Below, piece after piece: positions 1 through 10,272 of a stretch of DNA of 64,000 nt (positions are counted from its first letter, which is position 1; the number at the start of each line of letters is the position of its first letter). This DNA is from Triangularia verruculosa (Eukaryota > Ascomycota > Sordariomycetes > Sordariales > Podosporaceae). The notes below the pieces were generated by a model. That model made no database searches. It was given only the letters and a program-made list of their open reading frames with translations, and had not been told where the DNA came from. The position numbers and the translations under genes are program-made. The stretch lies in the NCBI GenBank assembly GCA_033296885.1, contig MU863901.1, positions 248,001 to 312,000 of the forward strand, given 5' to 3'.

Positions 1-295
1 TGAACCAGAGAGCGTCGGGAAACTTACGTGAAGTGTTTCCTCGAGGGTGAACCTGGAAGCGAGGTGCTCAGCCTCGAGAAGGTCGGAATCGGTCACATTA
101 AAAGCGCGTCCTGTCTCCTTTAAGCTCTCAGGAACCTGTTCGGAGGAGTTCGTGTCGGAGAGCTTCGGCCTTAGTCAGTGCATGTTTCCTCATAACAACG
201 CCCAGTTGGCGACTGACCTTGATCTTTTCGCTATCGACAACACTGGCGAAGGCAACCGGCTCCTTGGCCTCGAACTTCTCGGTTGTCGCCGTCAT
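1..295 (-). CDS. 5' part of an unidentified gene, truncated by the left edge
   Basis: Two exons keep frame: 218-295 (26 codons) and 28-162 (45 codons). They are separated by a 55-bp intron with donor GTCAGT and a branch-like CTGAC just before the acceptor. A second donor, GTAAGT, follows at 27, so the gene continues beyond the window. The 71 visible residues start MTATTEKFEAKEP and end SRFTLEETLH. This N-terminal style (acidic, then a short TLEE helix) resembles the cytosolic leader of fungal oligopeptide (OPT) transporters, but no membrane segment is visible here, so that is only a guess. An upstream in-frame ATG at 325 would add ten residues. The gene structure is well supported by phase; the product is not known. 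Confidence 0.6.
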
Positions 296-325
296 GACAG
301 GCAGAGACACACGAGAGAGCGTCAA

Positions 326-2056
326 TGCGGCGAGTAAGTAGGTGAGACGAAGACAAGGAGATGAAGTTAAGGATGTCTAGGGAGGGGTAGATAAAGCAGA
401 CGACGAGGCGCGACCGTCGTCTTCTTTGCGAGGGTCGGGGAGGGGTAGGTGATGACGAGAGTTAGAGCGGGAGTTGAAGAGAAGAGGTGAGAGCAAGGCA
501 AGGGAAAAGGAAGGTCGCCGTAACCGGAGGTCGGCAGGGAACCGGTTGATGGCGAATGCGGTGGATGTGGGTTCCGATGTGAGCAAGGTGGCAGGAGCAA
601 GGGACCTTCACGGGGTCTGACGCAGGAGCGATTTGAAAGAGGGGACGGGGAGCAGGAACGGGGGGAAGGGGGAGGGGGGATGGGGCGATGATGATCCCGC
701 CGTGTTTAATGGGCAATGAGGGTGCCGGCGAGGGCAATTGGAGGCATCACGATGAGATGAACATTCACTCGATGCAGTATCCCTGTGACATCTGCGGCAT
801 ATGCAGCTGTTCTGCAGTATCTCTGCGGTCTGAGGCTCGTATCAGAGAAGGCAGAAAGTCTAAATGGCAGCAGTGGCAGCGATATCCATGATGCTGGATC
901 GAATTACCCGGGCGTCCGATATTGAGATATTGCGATATTGCTCCTGCTGTTGTAGCCATCCTATTCCCACCAGGCCCGTCTTTCCTCCTCGCTCCTGTGA
1001 GAGCCCACGAGCCCACGTCTCCCGACTTCTTATCTGTGCGCGCCGATCCAGACGGGAATCAGTTGACCTCGGTGTCGGAGCTTCGGTACCAGTCACGTTG
1101 AACAAGCCTTTCGGCTACCACCATTCCCCGCCTCCCTGGCATTACAGATCGCCGCTCCGGTGCGAGTCTGGCTACTTGGCCGCCTGCAACCTGGCCCATC
1201 TAGACGGTGCCGTCGGCTGTCGTGCCGCTGAGCGCAGCAGGGACAGATAATTAGGATGAGATACCTAACGGCGGTGCATGGTGTGTAACCAATGGGCAAG
1301 CCGCTCCCATCCCAATGAGGAAATCCAACAAGGCTAAGTATGCGAACCTTGACAAGCACGACATTGGATGCGCACCGTTGCGATACCATTACGGCCGGGA
1401 TGGAAGGAGCCCCGGGCGGGAAGGATGAAGCAGGGGGTTTGTTGATGTCTTGGCTGTATGTTCCAGATCCTCCACTTCTCCGCTTTTTGCTTCGGTTGTT
1501 TCCGCCAACCAGACAACCTTATCTCAACCTCGCTCCTGTGTCGGGTATGGCCATGTCCCGGGAAGGTGGGCTAATTCACAGCATGATTGCGTGGCTCGCT
1601 CCAGCTCCAAGGAAGGCTTGATTGGCTAGGCAAAGTGCCGAGGATGTCTGCTTCGTCCATACTTCTGGACCTCTATGAGGTCATGGTTGCAGTGTGTTTA
1701 CACAGCAGCACGTTGCAAGTCGGTGGTCACAGAAACATGGACGGCTTAGGTAATCGAAGAACTACTCGAGAAATCCGACACTACTTCTGTGCCATTGTGT
1801 TCCGGATGCGGCAACTCCTACGATATGTTGTTGACAACAAAGCGCAGCTACTCTGGAATTGGGGATATGGGCACAGACAAAGGAAACAACGGCCTTTGTT
1901 ATCTCACTCGAGCAAACAAGATCAACATGAAGAAAAGGAAGCATGATCTCAAGGAGGCAGTTGGGCAGCCTCTGGAGAGAGACGTGTAGCTTTTGCTTTC
2001 TGGGCCTGTAGCCTTCCGCCCGTTTCTGCAGCTTCCGCCGCTGCATCGAATTCAGA
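326..2056. other. Intergenic region
   Basis: The first 400 bases are purine-rich on the plus strand (pyrimidine-rich on the minus strand), as expected of a promoter or leader for the minus-strand gene at the left edge. No open frame here has protein-like composition, a plausible intron pattern or a recognisable domain. The last 100 bases are the probable 5' leader of the gene starting at 2057. Confidence 0.5.
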
Positions 2057-5000
2057 ATGTCGAGCCCGAGTCAGCCGCCGTCCCCTAGGTTCCCGCCAAA
2101 GAACATCCCGGATGACATTCTTGCCGATTTTGGCAACCCGGTGAACGGCGATCCGAAAGAATGGCGAGACTACCCATACGGTCCTAAGATTCTTTTGCGC
2201 GATGCAAGGAAAGCCCCCTTCGCCACCGAACGAGAAGAGAAGTCAGGAGACTACCATCAGCTCTTCGAAATCTACAAGGAAGCGGCTGACCCTGATCTTG
2301 ACACGTTCCCAACTGCAGGCTACGACGACGATGACAAGGAACAAAAGCTTACAGCTGATGCACTCAAGAGTCTCCACAATGGTATCTACAATGCACGAAA
2401 CAAAAAATGGCTTCAAGATGACGAGCTATTTGCTTTGACGAATAGGCTTCTTCACCTAGCTCAACGCGATAAGAATGCCCGCCTAGGTCCAGGATGGGGT
2501 AAGGCTTTTAGCAATAAGACAGCGAAGTGGTGGATCTGTCCTCACACCGCTGCAGTTCTGGTCCGTGACCCAATGGATCAGCCGTCGCTAAAGGACCTCG
2601 AAGAAAACTTCAAGATGCCAATCATGAACAACGCCATGAAAAGGTTCAAAGAATCCACATTCACAGTCCACTTCGTCAACCATGAGGGCAATCACTGGAT
2701 GGTGTTCATACTTCATAAGCCACAGGATCCAAAGCGTAACTGGACGGCATTTTATATGGACTCACGAGATCCAAAGGGGGAAGCCGGTCCGAAAAATCGA
2801 AGACGTGCCAAAGAAGCGTTCAAGTTGTGGCTCGAAAAGAATAGCAAGTATGATCCCCGCGTTAAGAATGTGGCAGTAGAGGACGGGAAAGCTCCAAAAC
2901 CTGGACCCGCCGTTGTATTTCTGGACAGGAATATGCCCGTGCAAAAAGACACATATAGCTGTGCACTTCATTGCACCATAAATGTTCTTGCTTTCATCCG
3001 ATACGAGTCCTGGGGCTGGGACATGATCCCCCGTCTCAGAAACATGGGGAGGATTGATGTGCTCGCAACTCTGATCAAGATGCTGCATAATCTCATGGGA
3101 GTCAAGATCGCAAAGAACACCACCCAATCTTATTTTGAAGACGACATGGCGCGGCTGCTCATGGAGAATCAGGATATGGAAGACGAACGCCTCATCAAAC
3201 CTGACCCGGAGGAAAAGGAAAGAAGAGCCGCCGAGAAGAAGGCTGACGAGACGAAAAGTCGGCAGGCGAGTAAAGGTAAGGGGATACTTAAAGATAAGGG
3301 GATACCTGATGGAGGAGGAGGAGGAGGAGGAGGAGGGGGAGGAGGGGGGCGAGGAGAAGGCGGTGGTAGTGGATGGCCTCCGTCCCAAGACATATCGAGT
3401 AAAAAGAAGAGGAGCGATGTATTGCGTTTGGGAGGCGACAGAATCATGAGGCAACTCAGGGACAATCGTCAGCCGGTATATACTGTGGAGGACGATCTTT
3501 CTCCAGACTTGCCACCTGACAAAGCCGGCATTAACCGTCTGTTCGATCATCTGCTTGACCTGCCGGAAATCCAGCTGTTTCCTACAGAGATCCATGAAAA
3601 GAAGCCCCAGGGCCATTATCCTCTGCACCAGCGGATGAGGAACGACACTTTCCACGCATTCCGACATTACGAGCAGGCTTTGCGGCAAATCCGACGGGCC
3701 CAACCTATCCCAAAAGAAGGAATTGTCCCTATGGCTTTGAGGCAACTGGCGGCTGTTCAGGCCAACGACAAGGGAAAACACGGGAGCTACTCTTCAGGGA
3801 AATGGTTCATCCTTCCAACTCCCTATATTCTGGTCGTTGGAGATCCAGAGCGGCAACAACCTCCTCTGGTACGGTTGGGCGGATCAGAAGATACCGAAGA
3901 CGGCTTCTATCACAGCCGCACAAAGCATATCACGAGATTCAAGAAATCGGAGTTTACTATACACTTTATCTTCTGGGAAAAGACCAAGCACTGGGCCGTT
4001 ATGATGCGCGGGACTGCAACCGGAGATACCGCATTGATGGACTCGGACTTCAAGTTTGACGGACAGGAGCTTCGACAACGCTTGCGAGAATCCAAAACTG
4101 CCCTGTACCAGTGGCTTGATCATAATGGCATCAAACCGCGATCCGAATACCAAAGGAGAACCCCGGTACATTCCCTTCTGAAAACTCGCCCTTCCGCTTC
4201 CGAGAGCCACTGGGACAGCGGCATCTTCGCGCTTCTCAACATTGTCAGCTGGATCAAATATGAGGAAACTGGCTGGCATCTGCTCCCCTTGCAAGCCTAC
4301 CCGGAGCACACTAGCATCGCCATCCGCCGCAATCAAATCAGGGCTCTCCACAACCTGGTCGGTCTTAGAATGAGGGCCGGGGGCGAGGACGATGCCAAGT
4401 ACTACAAGTCGCCGACTAAGCTGAGGTTCGACTCTGTTTCCCATTCCCAGCTCCCCAATCAGAATGTCGAGGACAGAAACGCGAGGGACAACGCCATTGC
4501 CCTATTGAGGCCGCCTATTCCTTCATCCAGAATCGAAGGAGAGCCCGAAAAACGCCGGGAGGTGCATTGGAGTAATCCTGAGGTTCAAGGCACATCGAAG
4601 ATACCGCTTGTTCAGGAGGTTGGCCAAGGGGAGGGTCACGGCCCGGATGGAAACGACCCAAGCCCAGAGACGGCACGGTCGAGACCACCAAGAAGCTCCC
4701 TCGAGCTAAGCCAGTATGACGGTACGGATGACGGTGCAGATGACGGTGCCGCTGGCGGCTATGACACTGATCTCAAACTCAAAAGGTGCGAAGAGGTGAA
4801 GGCCGAGCTTCGACAAGAGAATTTAGATCTCTATCAGGTCATCGAAGAAGATGAGATGGAGATCCTCCGGTTGGAGTGGGTTGTAAAAGCGCACAGGAGT
4901 GAAATCATCCAGAGGGACGGGGAGCTGACCGACGCAAGGGCACGCGCAAGTAATCACAAATGGGTGGGTGAACAGCTGAATGATCTGCTGAAGAGGCAGA

Positions 5001-6775
5001 GGAAGAGGGCAGTCGAGGCGGTCAGGCCGTTTGAAGCATGGAGAGACGGCGAGTTTGGTCGACCAAGGGATGCGATGGCTAGAAAGCACGAGGATGATGA
5101 GCCCATCTTATTGTTCAAAGAAGGCTTCGGTCCGGTTTTGGACAAGCTTCTAGCCATAGACGATTGTAAGGAACTGAAGGCGAAATTGCAGGGGCTCCGG
5201 GATCGTGTCCACAAAGCTGAACAACTAAAAAGCCTCCCCTCCGAACAGCCTTTAGGGAAACCAATTCCAGGCAAAGAAACAGGCTCTCAGGTAGTGTTCG
5301 GAGAATTAGTTACCAAGCCCAAGACACAGCCGGGCTCACAGCCAACCAAGCAACCAACGAAGCAACCAACCAAGCAACCAACCAAGCAACCAACCAAACA
5401 ACCAACCGAACAACCAACCGAACAACCAAGCAAGCAACCAGCAAAGCAACCAACCCAACCTCTGGGATTATTCGGCCTAAGGCCTGTCAAGCAAGTCCCT
5501 CAGGCACCTGTAGTTTCAGGGACCCCGGGGAAGGATAATTCAAGCTCCGACTTTGAGGAAAGTCCTGCCTTCAAAGCAGCCAGAGAGTGGGAAGAACGCC
5601 GACGCCTAGGACTCCAAACTCCGGGAAGTGGCCAAAACGATGGCCCTGGCGATGGGGGCCTCAGAGGGGGCGCTGGACCCGAGGATGACTCGGAACGACC
5701 AACCGAACAAGACTATGAGGGGAATTGGCGCGCCCGTCGGCTCAGGAGCTTCCGTGCTTTGGCGAGGACCGAGGAAGCCAGACTCAGAGCGAGAAATCAA
5801 GTGGAAGAGGCTGACGCGCTTCAACTTGATCAAGAACAAGCCATGCAACTGGAGTGGTACTGGCTGATTTGGAAACGCAGAATCGAAAGGTTGCTTCAAC
5901 GTGACGAGGAGGCAAGGTCCGGGGGAGCGATACCCAAGGTGGTCAGACCGAATTGGTGGCCTTGGAGAGGAGGCGACTACGATCCTTGGGAGCTTCACGA
6001 CGCGACTCAAGATTTGGTGGGGTCTCAGGTCGACCTGTATGCTAGAACACAGGCGCCACTGTTCAAGATCGCAAATCACGACGTACAATGCGGTTGGGAA
6101 CAGCCGGAAGTGACAGCACCGCCGAGAAGTGCAGCGACACCACAGCCACTAGCAGCAGCCTCACGGACACAGACACCACCGGCCGCAGCGTCTGGAAGGA
6201 AAACACCATTAGCTACTACCCCCAAACAGCCAGTGGAAGCAACTCCAGGCGGCAAAAAGAAAGCAACCCCTGGGCAAACCTCCTACGACAAGGGGGGCAA
6301 CCCGATGCCGCCCGGGACGAAGACGACAGGAGGCGATCACAACCTTGTGTTCCGTCCGGGCAAAACCAAGACCGGGAACACACTGAACCTGTCCCGCACT
6401 CAACCAGCGCCTGCGGAAGGAAAGAATGATGAGATGGAGGTGGAGGTAGATTATGAAGAAGGATGGTATGAGGAGGAGGAGGAGCAGGAGGAACAAGAGC
6501 AGCCTTCCTCGCCGCCGGAGTATGATTCTTGGGAGGAGGAGGAGGAGGAGGAGGGAGGGGAAGAGGAGGAGGGAGGAGAAGAGGAGGAGGAGGGGGAAGA
6601 GGAGGAGGAGGAGGAGGGGGAGGATCCCCCTGCCCTTGATCCTCCATTGCACCCGGACTATCCTGGGAAGAGTCCGGGAAAGAGGCCGCGGGACAATGAT
6701 AGTAGTGAGATTCTGCCGGAAGTGAAGAAACCAAAGGTTACGTTTGCGGACGTTACAGATGAGGGCAGCGGGTAG
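2057..6775 (+). CDS. Large protein with two Ulp1-like (C48) cysteine-protease domains, the second degenerate
   Basis: Intronless 1572-aa protein. Domain 1 (about residues 130-350) has the order of a C48 SUMO/ubiquitin-like protease: His213 in NHW, Asp235 in MDS, Gln296, and Cys302 six residues after the Gln, matching the Gln-to-Cys spacing of Ulp1. Domain 2 (about 500-780) repeats the fold signature with His645 in KHW and Asp662 in MDSD, but the catalytic Cys position is Ser721 (DSG) and the oxyanion Gln position is Ser715, so it is probably inactive. Between them is a run of Gly with a few Arg (418-437). Then follow a charged coiled-coil-like stretch (about 915-960), a TKQP repeat (about 1095-1135), an acidic Glu tract near the C-terminus and a basic KRPR/KKPK segment that could be a nuclear signal. 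C48 enzymes remove or process SUMO-like modifiers; substrate and activity here are inferred. Plant and fungal genomes also carry Ulp1-like domains in transposon-captured genes, but no transposase lies alongside. Confidence 0.8.
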   Translation: MSSPSQPPSPRFPPKNIPDDILADFGNPVNGDPKEWRDYPYGPKILLRDARKAPFATEREEKSGDYHQLFEIYKEAADPDLDTFPTAGYDDDDKEQKLTADALKSLHNGIYNARNKKWLQDDELFALTNRLLHLAQRDKNARLGPGWGKAFSNKTAKWWICPHTAAVLVRDPMDQPSLKDLEENFKMPIMNNAMKRFKESTFTVHFVNHEGNHWMVFILHKPQDPKRNWTAFYMDSRDPKGEAGPKNRRRAKEAFKLWLEKNSKYDPRVKNVAVEDGKAPKPGPAVVFLDRNMPVQKDTYSCALHCTINVLAFIRYESWGWDMIPRLRNMGRIDVLATLIKMLHNLMGVKIAKNTTQSYFEDDMARLLMENQDMEDERLIKPDPEEKERRAAEKKADETKSRQASKGKGILKDKGIPDGGGGGGGGGGGGGRGEGGGSGWPPSQDISSKKKRSDVLRLGGDRIMRQLRDNRQPVYTVEDDLSPDLPPDKAGINRLFDHLLDLPEIQLFPTEIHEKKPQGHYPLHQRMRNDTFHAFRHYEQALRQIRRAQPIPKEGIVPMALRQLAAVQANDKGKHGSYSSGKWFILPTPYILVVGDPERQQPPLVRLGGSEDTEDGFYHSRTKHITRFKKSEFTIHFIFWEKTKHWAVMMRGTATGDTALMDSDFKFDGQELRQRLRESKTALYQWLDHNGIKPRSEYQRRTPVHSLLKTRPSASESHWDSGIFALLNIVSWIKYEETGWHLLPLQAYPEHTSIAIRRNQIRALHNLVGLRMRAGGEDDAKYYKSPTKLRFDSVSHSQLPNQNVEDRNARDNAIALLRPPIPSSRIEGEPEKRREVHWSNPEVQGTSKIPLVQEVGQGEGHGPDGNDPSPETARSRPPRSSLELSQYDGTDDGADDGAAGGYDTDLKLKRCEEVKAELRQENLDLYQVIEEDEMEILRLEWVVKAHRSEIIQRDGELTDARARASNHKWVGEQLNDLLKRQRKRAVEAVRPFEAWRDGEFGRPRDAMARKHEDDEPILLFKEGFGPVLDKLLAIDDCKELKAKLQGLRDRVHKAEQLKSLPSEQPLGKPIPGKETGSQVVFGELVTKPKTQPGSQPTKQPTKQPTKQPTKQPTKQPTEQPTEQPSKQPAKQPTQPLGLFGLRPVKQVPQAPVVSGTPGKDNSSSDFEESPAFKAAREWEERRRLGLQTPGSGQNDGPGDGGLRGGAGPEDDSERPTEQDYEGNWRARRLRSFRALARTEEARLRARNQVEEADALQLDQEQAMQLEWYWLIWKRRIERLLQRDEEARSGGAIPKVVRPNWWPWRGGDYDPWELHDATQDLVGSQVDLYARTQAPLFKIANHDVQCGWEQPEVTAPPRSAATPQPLAAASRTQTPPAAASGRKTPLATTPKQPVEATPGGKKKATPGQTSYDKGGNPMPPGTKTTGGDHNLVFRPGKTKTGNTLNLSRTQPAPAEGKNDEMEVEVDYEEGWYEEEEEQEEQEQPSSPPEYDSWEEEEEEEGGEEEEGGEEEEEGEEEEEEEGEDPPALDPPLHPDYPGKSPGKRPRDNDSSEILPEVKKPKVTFADVTDEGSG
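5338..5457 (+). repeat. In-frame 12-bp minisatellite encoding TKQP
   Basis: About ten tandem units of the type ACCAAGCAACCA lie inside the reading frame of the large C48 gene and encode TKQP with TEQP, SKQP and AKQP variants. Unit length is a multiple of three, so copy-number change keeps frame. This makes a flexible Pro/Gln/Lys spacer between the coiled-coil-like part and the C-terminal half. Confidence 0.9.
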
Positions 6776-7172
6776 TTGAATTGGTGTTGGGTGGGTTTCT
6801 GGTTTATTTTGGCTTCTTGACCATGACGGCAAGAATTCGGGTTTTCATGCAAGTGTTATTAGTGGTAAAACAATATTCAATTCTTTGCGTTTTCTAATCA
6901 ATATTGCTATCAAAAACATGAGCGTCGTACCTTGTTGCTCTCACAAACGTGATGTTTTGAGTTGTGATTTTGCTTTGCTGGCTGCTGACTTTTACGTATA
7001 CTCGGGCTCGCATCAAATGCCGATATTGCCGTACATACATCTGATGCTGTGCTCAGTCGGCAAGACTGGGTAGGTAGGTATGTAGTTACCCCGCCTATTG
7101 GAATATCTTCAGATTTCTCTTGCATACACAACACACAAGCAGAAGCCTCACCACTAACCCCGCAGATCTCAA
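6776..7172. other. Intergenic region
   Basis: 3' flank of the large C48 gene, then sequence leading into the aldo/keto reductase remnant. No gene or clear element seen. Confidence 0.5.
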
Positions 7173-7780
7173 ATGGCATGGCTCAGCCGGAAGCAAAACT
7201 CTCCACCAGACCCCCCAACGGAACTCGGCCGTCTCCGAATACTATCCCCGACTGCAGCTATCCGCGTCTCCCCACTAGCCCTCGGAGGCGGCAACATCGG
7301 GCAGGCATGGAACAAAACCCGGGGCTTCCAGACGAAAGAACGAGCGTTTGAGCTCCTTCCCCCTTCTTCCACTCCTTCCCCTTCCCTTCATTCCTTCCTG
7401 TCTTTCTTTTCTTTCTTTCTTTTCCCATCCACCCCACCCCCCCACTACCAAACAACCGCACCTTCATCCACTAACCTCCTCCCCTCACTAATCTCCCCCC
7501 CACCAGGCCAGAGGTAACTTCCTCGACACCTCCAACACCTACCAGGGACGGCGAGTGGTGGCTCTCCCTTTCCCCGTCCCGCCGCGACCACCGTGTCGTC
7601 ATCGCAACGAAATACACCTCCGATTTCGGCACCCTTGACGCCTCCTGCCCTGACCGGCAAACAGTGTCAGTTTGCGAACTGCGGGGGGTGTAATTCCCGC
7701 CGGAGTTTATTCGCCAGTAGGTGTCAAGAACTCCCTTGAGAGGCTCAGGACGGAGTGGATTGATATTTGGCTTCCCGCAC
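7173..7780 (+). pseudogene. Decayed aldo/keto reductase (norsolorinic-acid-reductase/aryl-alcohol-dehydrogenase type)
   Basis: The first about 62 codons (7173-7358) read like the N-terminus of fungal AKRs: MAWLSRK, PPTELGRLR, IRVSPLALGGGNIGQAW, KERAFELL. The next family block, GNFLDTSNTYQ, appears at about 7508-7545 only after a 150-bp pyrimidine-rich stretch with no good splice donor. Immediately after it the frame shifts, and EWW and RRDHRVVIATKYTSDFG continue in another frame. A further family block, VKNSLERLRTEWIDIW, is visible near 7720-7765, again out of frame. The order of blocks matches the intact enzyme, whose active members are NADPH-dependent oxidoreductases, but at least two frame changes and loss of the C-terminal half make a working product unlikely. 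An unusual multi-intron gene is the less likely alternative. Confidence 0.7.
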
Positions 7781-8364
7781 AATTTTGTGGGAGGGGATCC
7801 AAGCATGACTAGGGTCTGGGGAGACTTGACGGCACAGACGGTGTATCTGGCACCGCCGGCAGGCGAAAAGAAGTAACTGCTATCATCGGGTTCTTTCATC
7901 CAGGTCATTGCCTCCTCTGGTGATCCCGGCTTGCGAGTTATCGGCACCGCAGCCTTACAGCGCCCCTGCCGAGAGCCGATATTTCCGTGACATTTTACGG
8001 CTCAGTCTTCTCCTCTGTGCTTATTGGTGATATTGATAAGTAGGTACCTAGCCACCGCGTGTAGAAAGCGGTGCCGTGTCTTTACAACAGGCATGGTTGA
8101 TCTCTTCGGGATGTCTTCAAACAAAATGTGTAATCAAACATGACAATGAATGCAGCAACTGTGACGTGAAACAGCTCCTAGGCCACAGGTAACCTGTAAA
8201 CCGACTGTGTGCAGCGATTGTGAGCTATTGGGGAGTTATTTGCGCCTCAAACTGCAACGTTGAGGCGCATGGAGTTGTGTGTCATTACCAATGCTTGATT
8301 GAACCCTTTCTATCACACATCTTTCATACAATCCGTCCACCTCGAGCTACCCCTGGGACCTCAC
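7781..8364. other. Intergenic region after the AKR remnant
   Basis: The C-terminal half of the AKR cannot be followed. The minus-strand open frame here (7471-7947) has no recognisable family and lies over the remnant. The last 200 bases are the probable 3' flank of the SDR gene. Confidence 0.4.
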
Positions 8365-9434
8365 TTAAGCACACTCCTTCCAATCAACAAGTGCGTCCTC
8401 ACCAACCTTCTCCTTGATAATCCTCTCAGCCAAATCAAACAGCGCAATACCAAGCTTCTCATCCGACGCCTGCGCAGACTCCTTCCCAGGCATGTCAGGG
8501 TCGTTGAAGTACCATCCATTCATGTTCTCCTCCTCAATCTTGGGAGTCGTCAGCGCCCAAAGCGCACTGTACGAACCTTGCTCCACATCACGACCAAACG
8601 CCAGCATGGCCCAAGTGAGGAGCTTTCCGGTAATGCCAGGATAGGCATCCTTCCACTGCTGCTGCATCGCCGTGTTGACCTATTTCACTTGTCAGTATAC
8701 CTGCACCCCATCATGGGAAACAACACCTTCCAGAAAGCAAGACTTACCGCTCCAGGATGCACCGAAACGGCGATAATGTTATCCTGATTCTCTTTAATCA
8801 CCTTACCCGCCAACCCATACTTTGCAAACAGAATCAACGCCAACTTCGTCCTGGCATACAACTCCGTCGGCCCCAAGCTGTCATCATTGATCTCGTCCAA
8901 ACTGGCAAAATGCACGTTCTTCGGCGCCCCCCTATGCATCTCACTCGCCTCGAAAACCACCCTCGGCTTACCACCCAGCACCTTGTCCGTCTTCCTCAAC
9001 AGCGGCCACAGCAGATTCACCACATAAAAGTGTCCCAAGAAATTTACACCAAAGTGCCTGTCAATCCCATCGGCGTCAAGCGCGAACTGATTGGTGTTGA
9101 TTCCTGCCGAGAGGACAAGATAGTCCAATCTGTCGAGCGATTTCCTGAGGTCTGTGAAGACCTCCCGGACGTTTCTCAGCGAGCCAAGGTCGCACTGCTT
9201 CCACTCGACCTGCGCGTCGGGGGACTCCTTCTTGATGGTGGAGACGGCGTCGTTGCCTTGCTCTTCCTTTCGGTTGACCATGATGACCTTGCAGCCTGCG
9301 TTGGCGAGGGCGCGGGAGACTTCGAAGCCGATTCCTAAAGCACCGCCGGTGACGACGGCGACTTTGCCTTGGAGGTTCTCGGGGTGGACGGGGGTGGGAC
9401 CGATGCCCGTGGTGGATTGGAGGATTGATTGCAT
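8365..9434 (-). CDS. Short-chain dehydrogenase/reductase (retinol-dehydrogenase/WWOX-like)
   Basis: Two exons, 8748-9434 and 8365-8679, joined across a 68-bp intron (GTAAGT donor, TAG acceptor) in phase 0, give 333 aa. The Rossmann NAD(P) motif TGGALGIG starts at Thr29. The active site has Ser164 (EAS) and Tyr193-x3-Lys197 (YARTK), with an LSAG block at 108-111 in place of the usual NNAG. Length and layout fit the large fungal group of classical SDRs resembling retinol dehydrogenases and WW-domain oxidoreductases, which interconvert alcohols and carbonyls. The substrate cannot be read from sequence. No secondary-metabolite or catabolic partner lies next to it apart from the dead AKR upstream. 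Both are oxidoreductases on opposite strands, but a functional link is not shown. Confidence 0.88.
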
Positions 9435-9888
9435 TTTGAAAGGGCGTTTGCTCGTGTGCCGATATACTTGTGAGTTGAGTCTTTGGAGTTGGTGTAAGTC
9501 TTTTGTGTTGTCAGTTGTCGAGTTGAGTTGGGATGGAGCATGCAGGAGAACAGGAGAAATCTCAAGGATGTCTCATATAATCCCATGCAGGCACCACGGC
9601 AGAGACTCATCGTGACGTGATTCAAGTTCGTGCAGTTGTCAATTACACTGGAGAGTTTGCCCCGGTCATGACATCACCAGTTTCCGAAAAGGGCAGCTGC
9701 CGTTGAAACGTCAACTGTGGGGCCGTAAGGAGTGCCGGGCTCCCGTTCGCTTAGCTCCGCCCCGGGCCGTGCTCCGACCGGCTCAAGATTCCACCCATGG
9801 CCCCGATCAATCGGTGCAGGTTCATTCTGAGCGAAGAGGAGAATTTGCATCGAAATTGCTGGGACAACTGAAGGCCTAATTGTACAAA
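9435..9888. other. Promoter region of the SDR gene
   Basis: Upstream of the SDR start and downstream of the next minus-strand gene. No coding signal recognised. Confidence 0.4.
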
Positions 9889-10272
9889 CTACCACCCAAA
9901 GTACCGAGCCTTTGGTTTCCCCTCCTCATCAGTCTCCTGCTGGCTCTGCTCGGCCCCTCCCTCCTTCACCTCCCCCTCCGAAGCTGGTGCACTCTCCTTT
10001 TCTTCCTGCTCCGCCGTCTATTCGCATCAAACACAAAGCATTTAGCCATGCCATCTCCCACAATCACATCGGCGGAAAGGAAGCAGGAGAGGTAGACAAA
10101 CCTCAATCTCAAAAGCCGGCTCCTCCCCCTTGGCCTCCTCACTCGTCGCCGCAGAACCACCCTCCTCCTTCATGTCGGACTCAGAAGAGGAGACGGCGGC
10201 ATATTCGGGCTGTTCAGAGGCGGCGGCCTGGGAACTGACTTGCTCCTGGGAGGAAAATTCAGAAGGTGCCAT
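9889..10272 (-). CDS. Small acidic hypothetical protein
   Basis: Exon 1 (10102-10272, 57 codons, good ATG context GCAATGGC) and exon 2 (9889-10017) join in phase 0 through an 84-bp intron with donor GTTTGT and acceptor TAG, giving 99 aa. The protein is low in complexity and rich in Glu, Ser and Gln, and ends with a basic/aromatic KARYFGW tail. It is probably disordered; no domain is recognised. A second frame upstream, from an ATG at 10505 (MHHVDLLHHWTTPEKN, then Gln/Pro/Ser-rich), also looks protein-like. It could be a 5' exon joined by a 47-bp intron (donor GTCAAC in the NSPLADN region, acceptor CTCCAG), which would lengthen the N-terminus by about 60 residues. I chose the simpler model. 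Confidence 0.5.

Noticed and set aside
1340..1621. 93-codon plus-strand open frame
   Set aside because: No family signal, no splice pattern, and composition like the surrounding non-coding DNA.
2762..3781. 339-codon minus-strand open frame
   Set aside because: Antisense to the C48 gene, whose frame carries the recognisable catalytic motifs.
6209..6832. Long Leu/Pro-rich open frames on the minus strand
   Set aside because: They are complements of the GAG/GAA acidic tract and adjoining coding sequence of the C48 gene.
7471..7947. 158-codon minus-strand frame over the AKR remnant
   Set aside because: The plus strand shows ordered AKR blocks; the minus frame has no recognisable motif.
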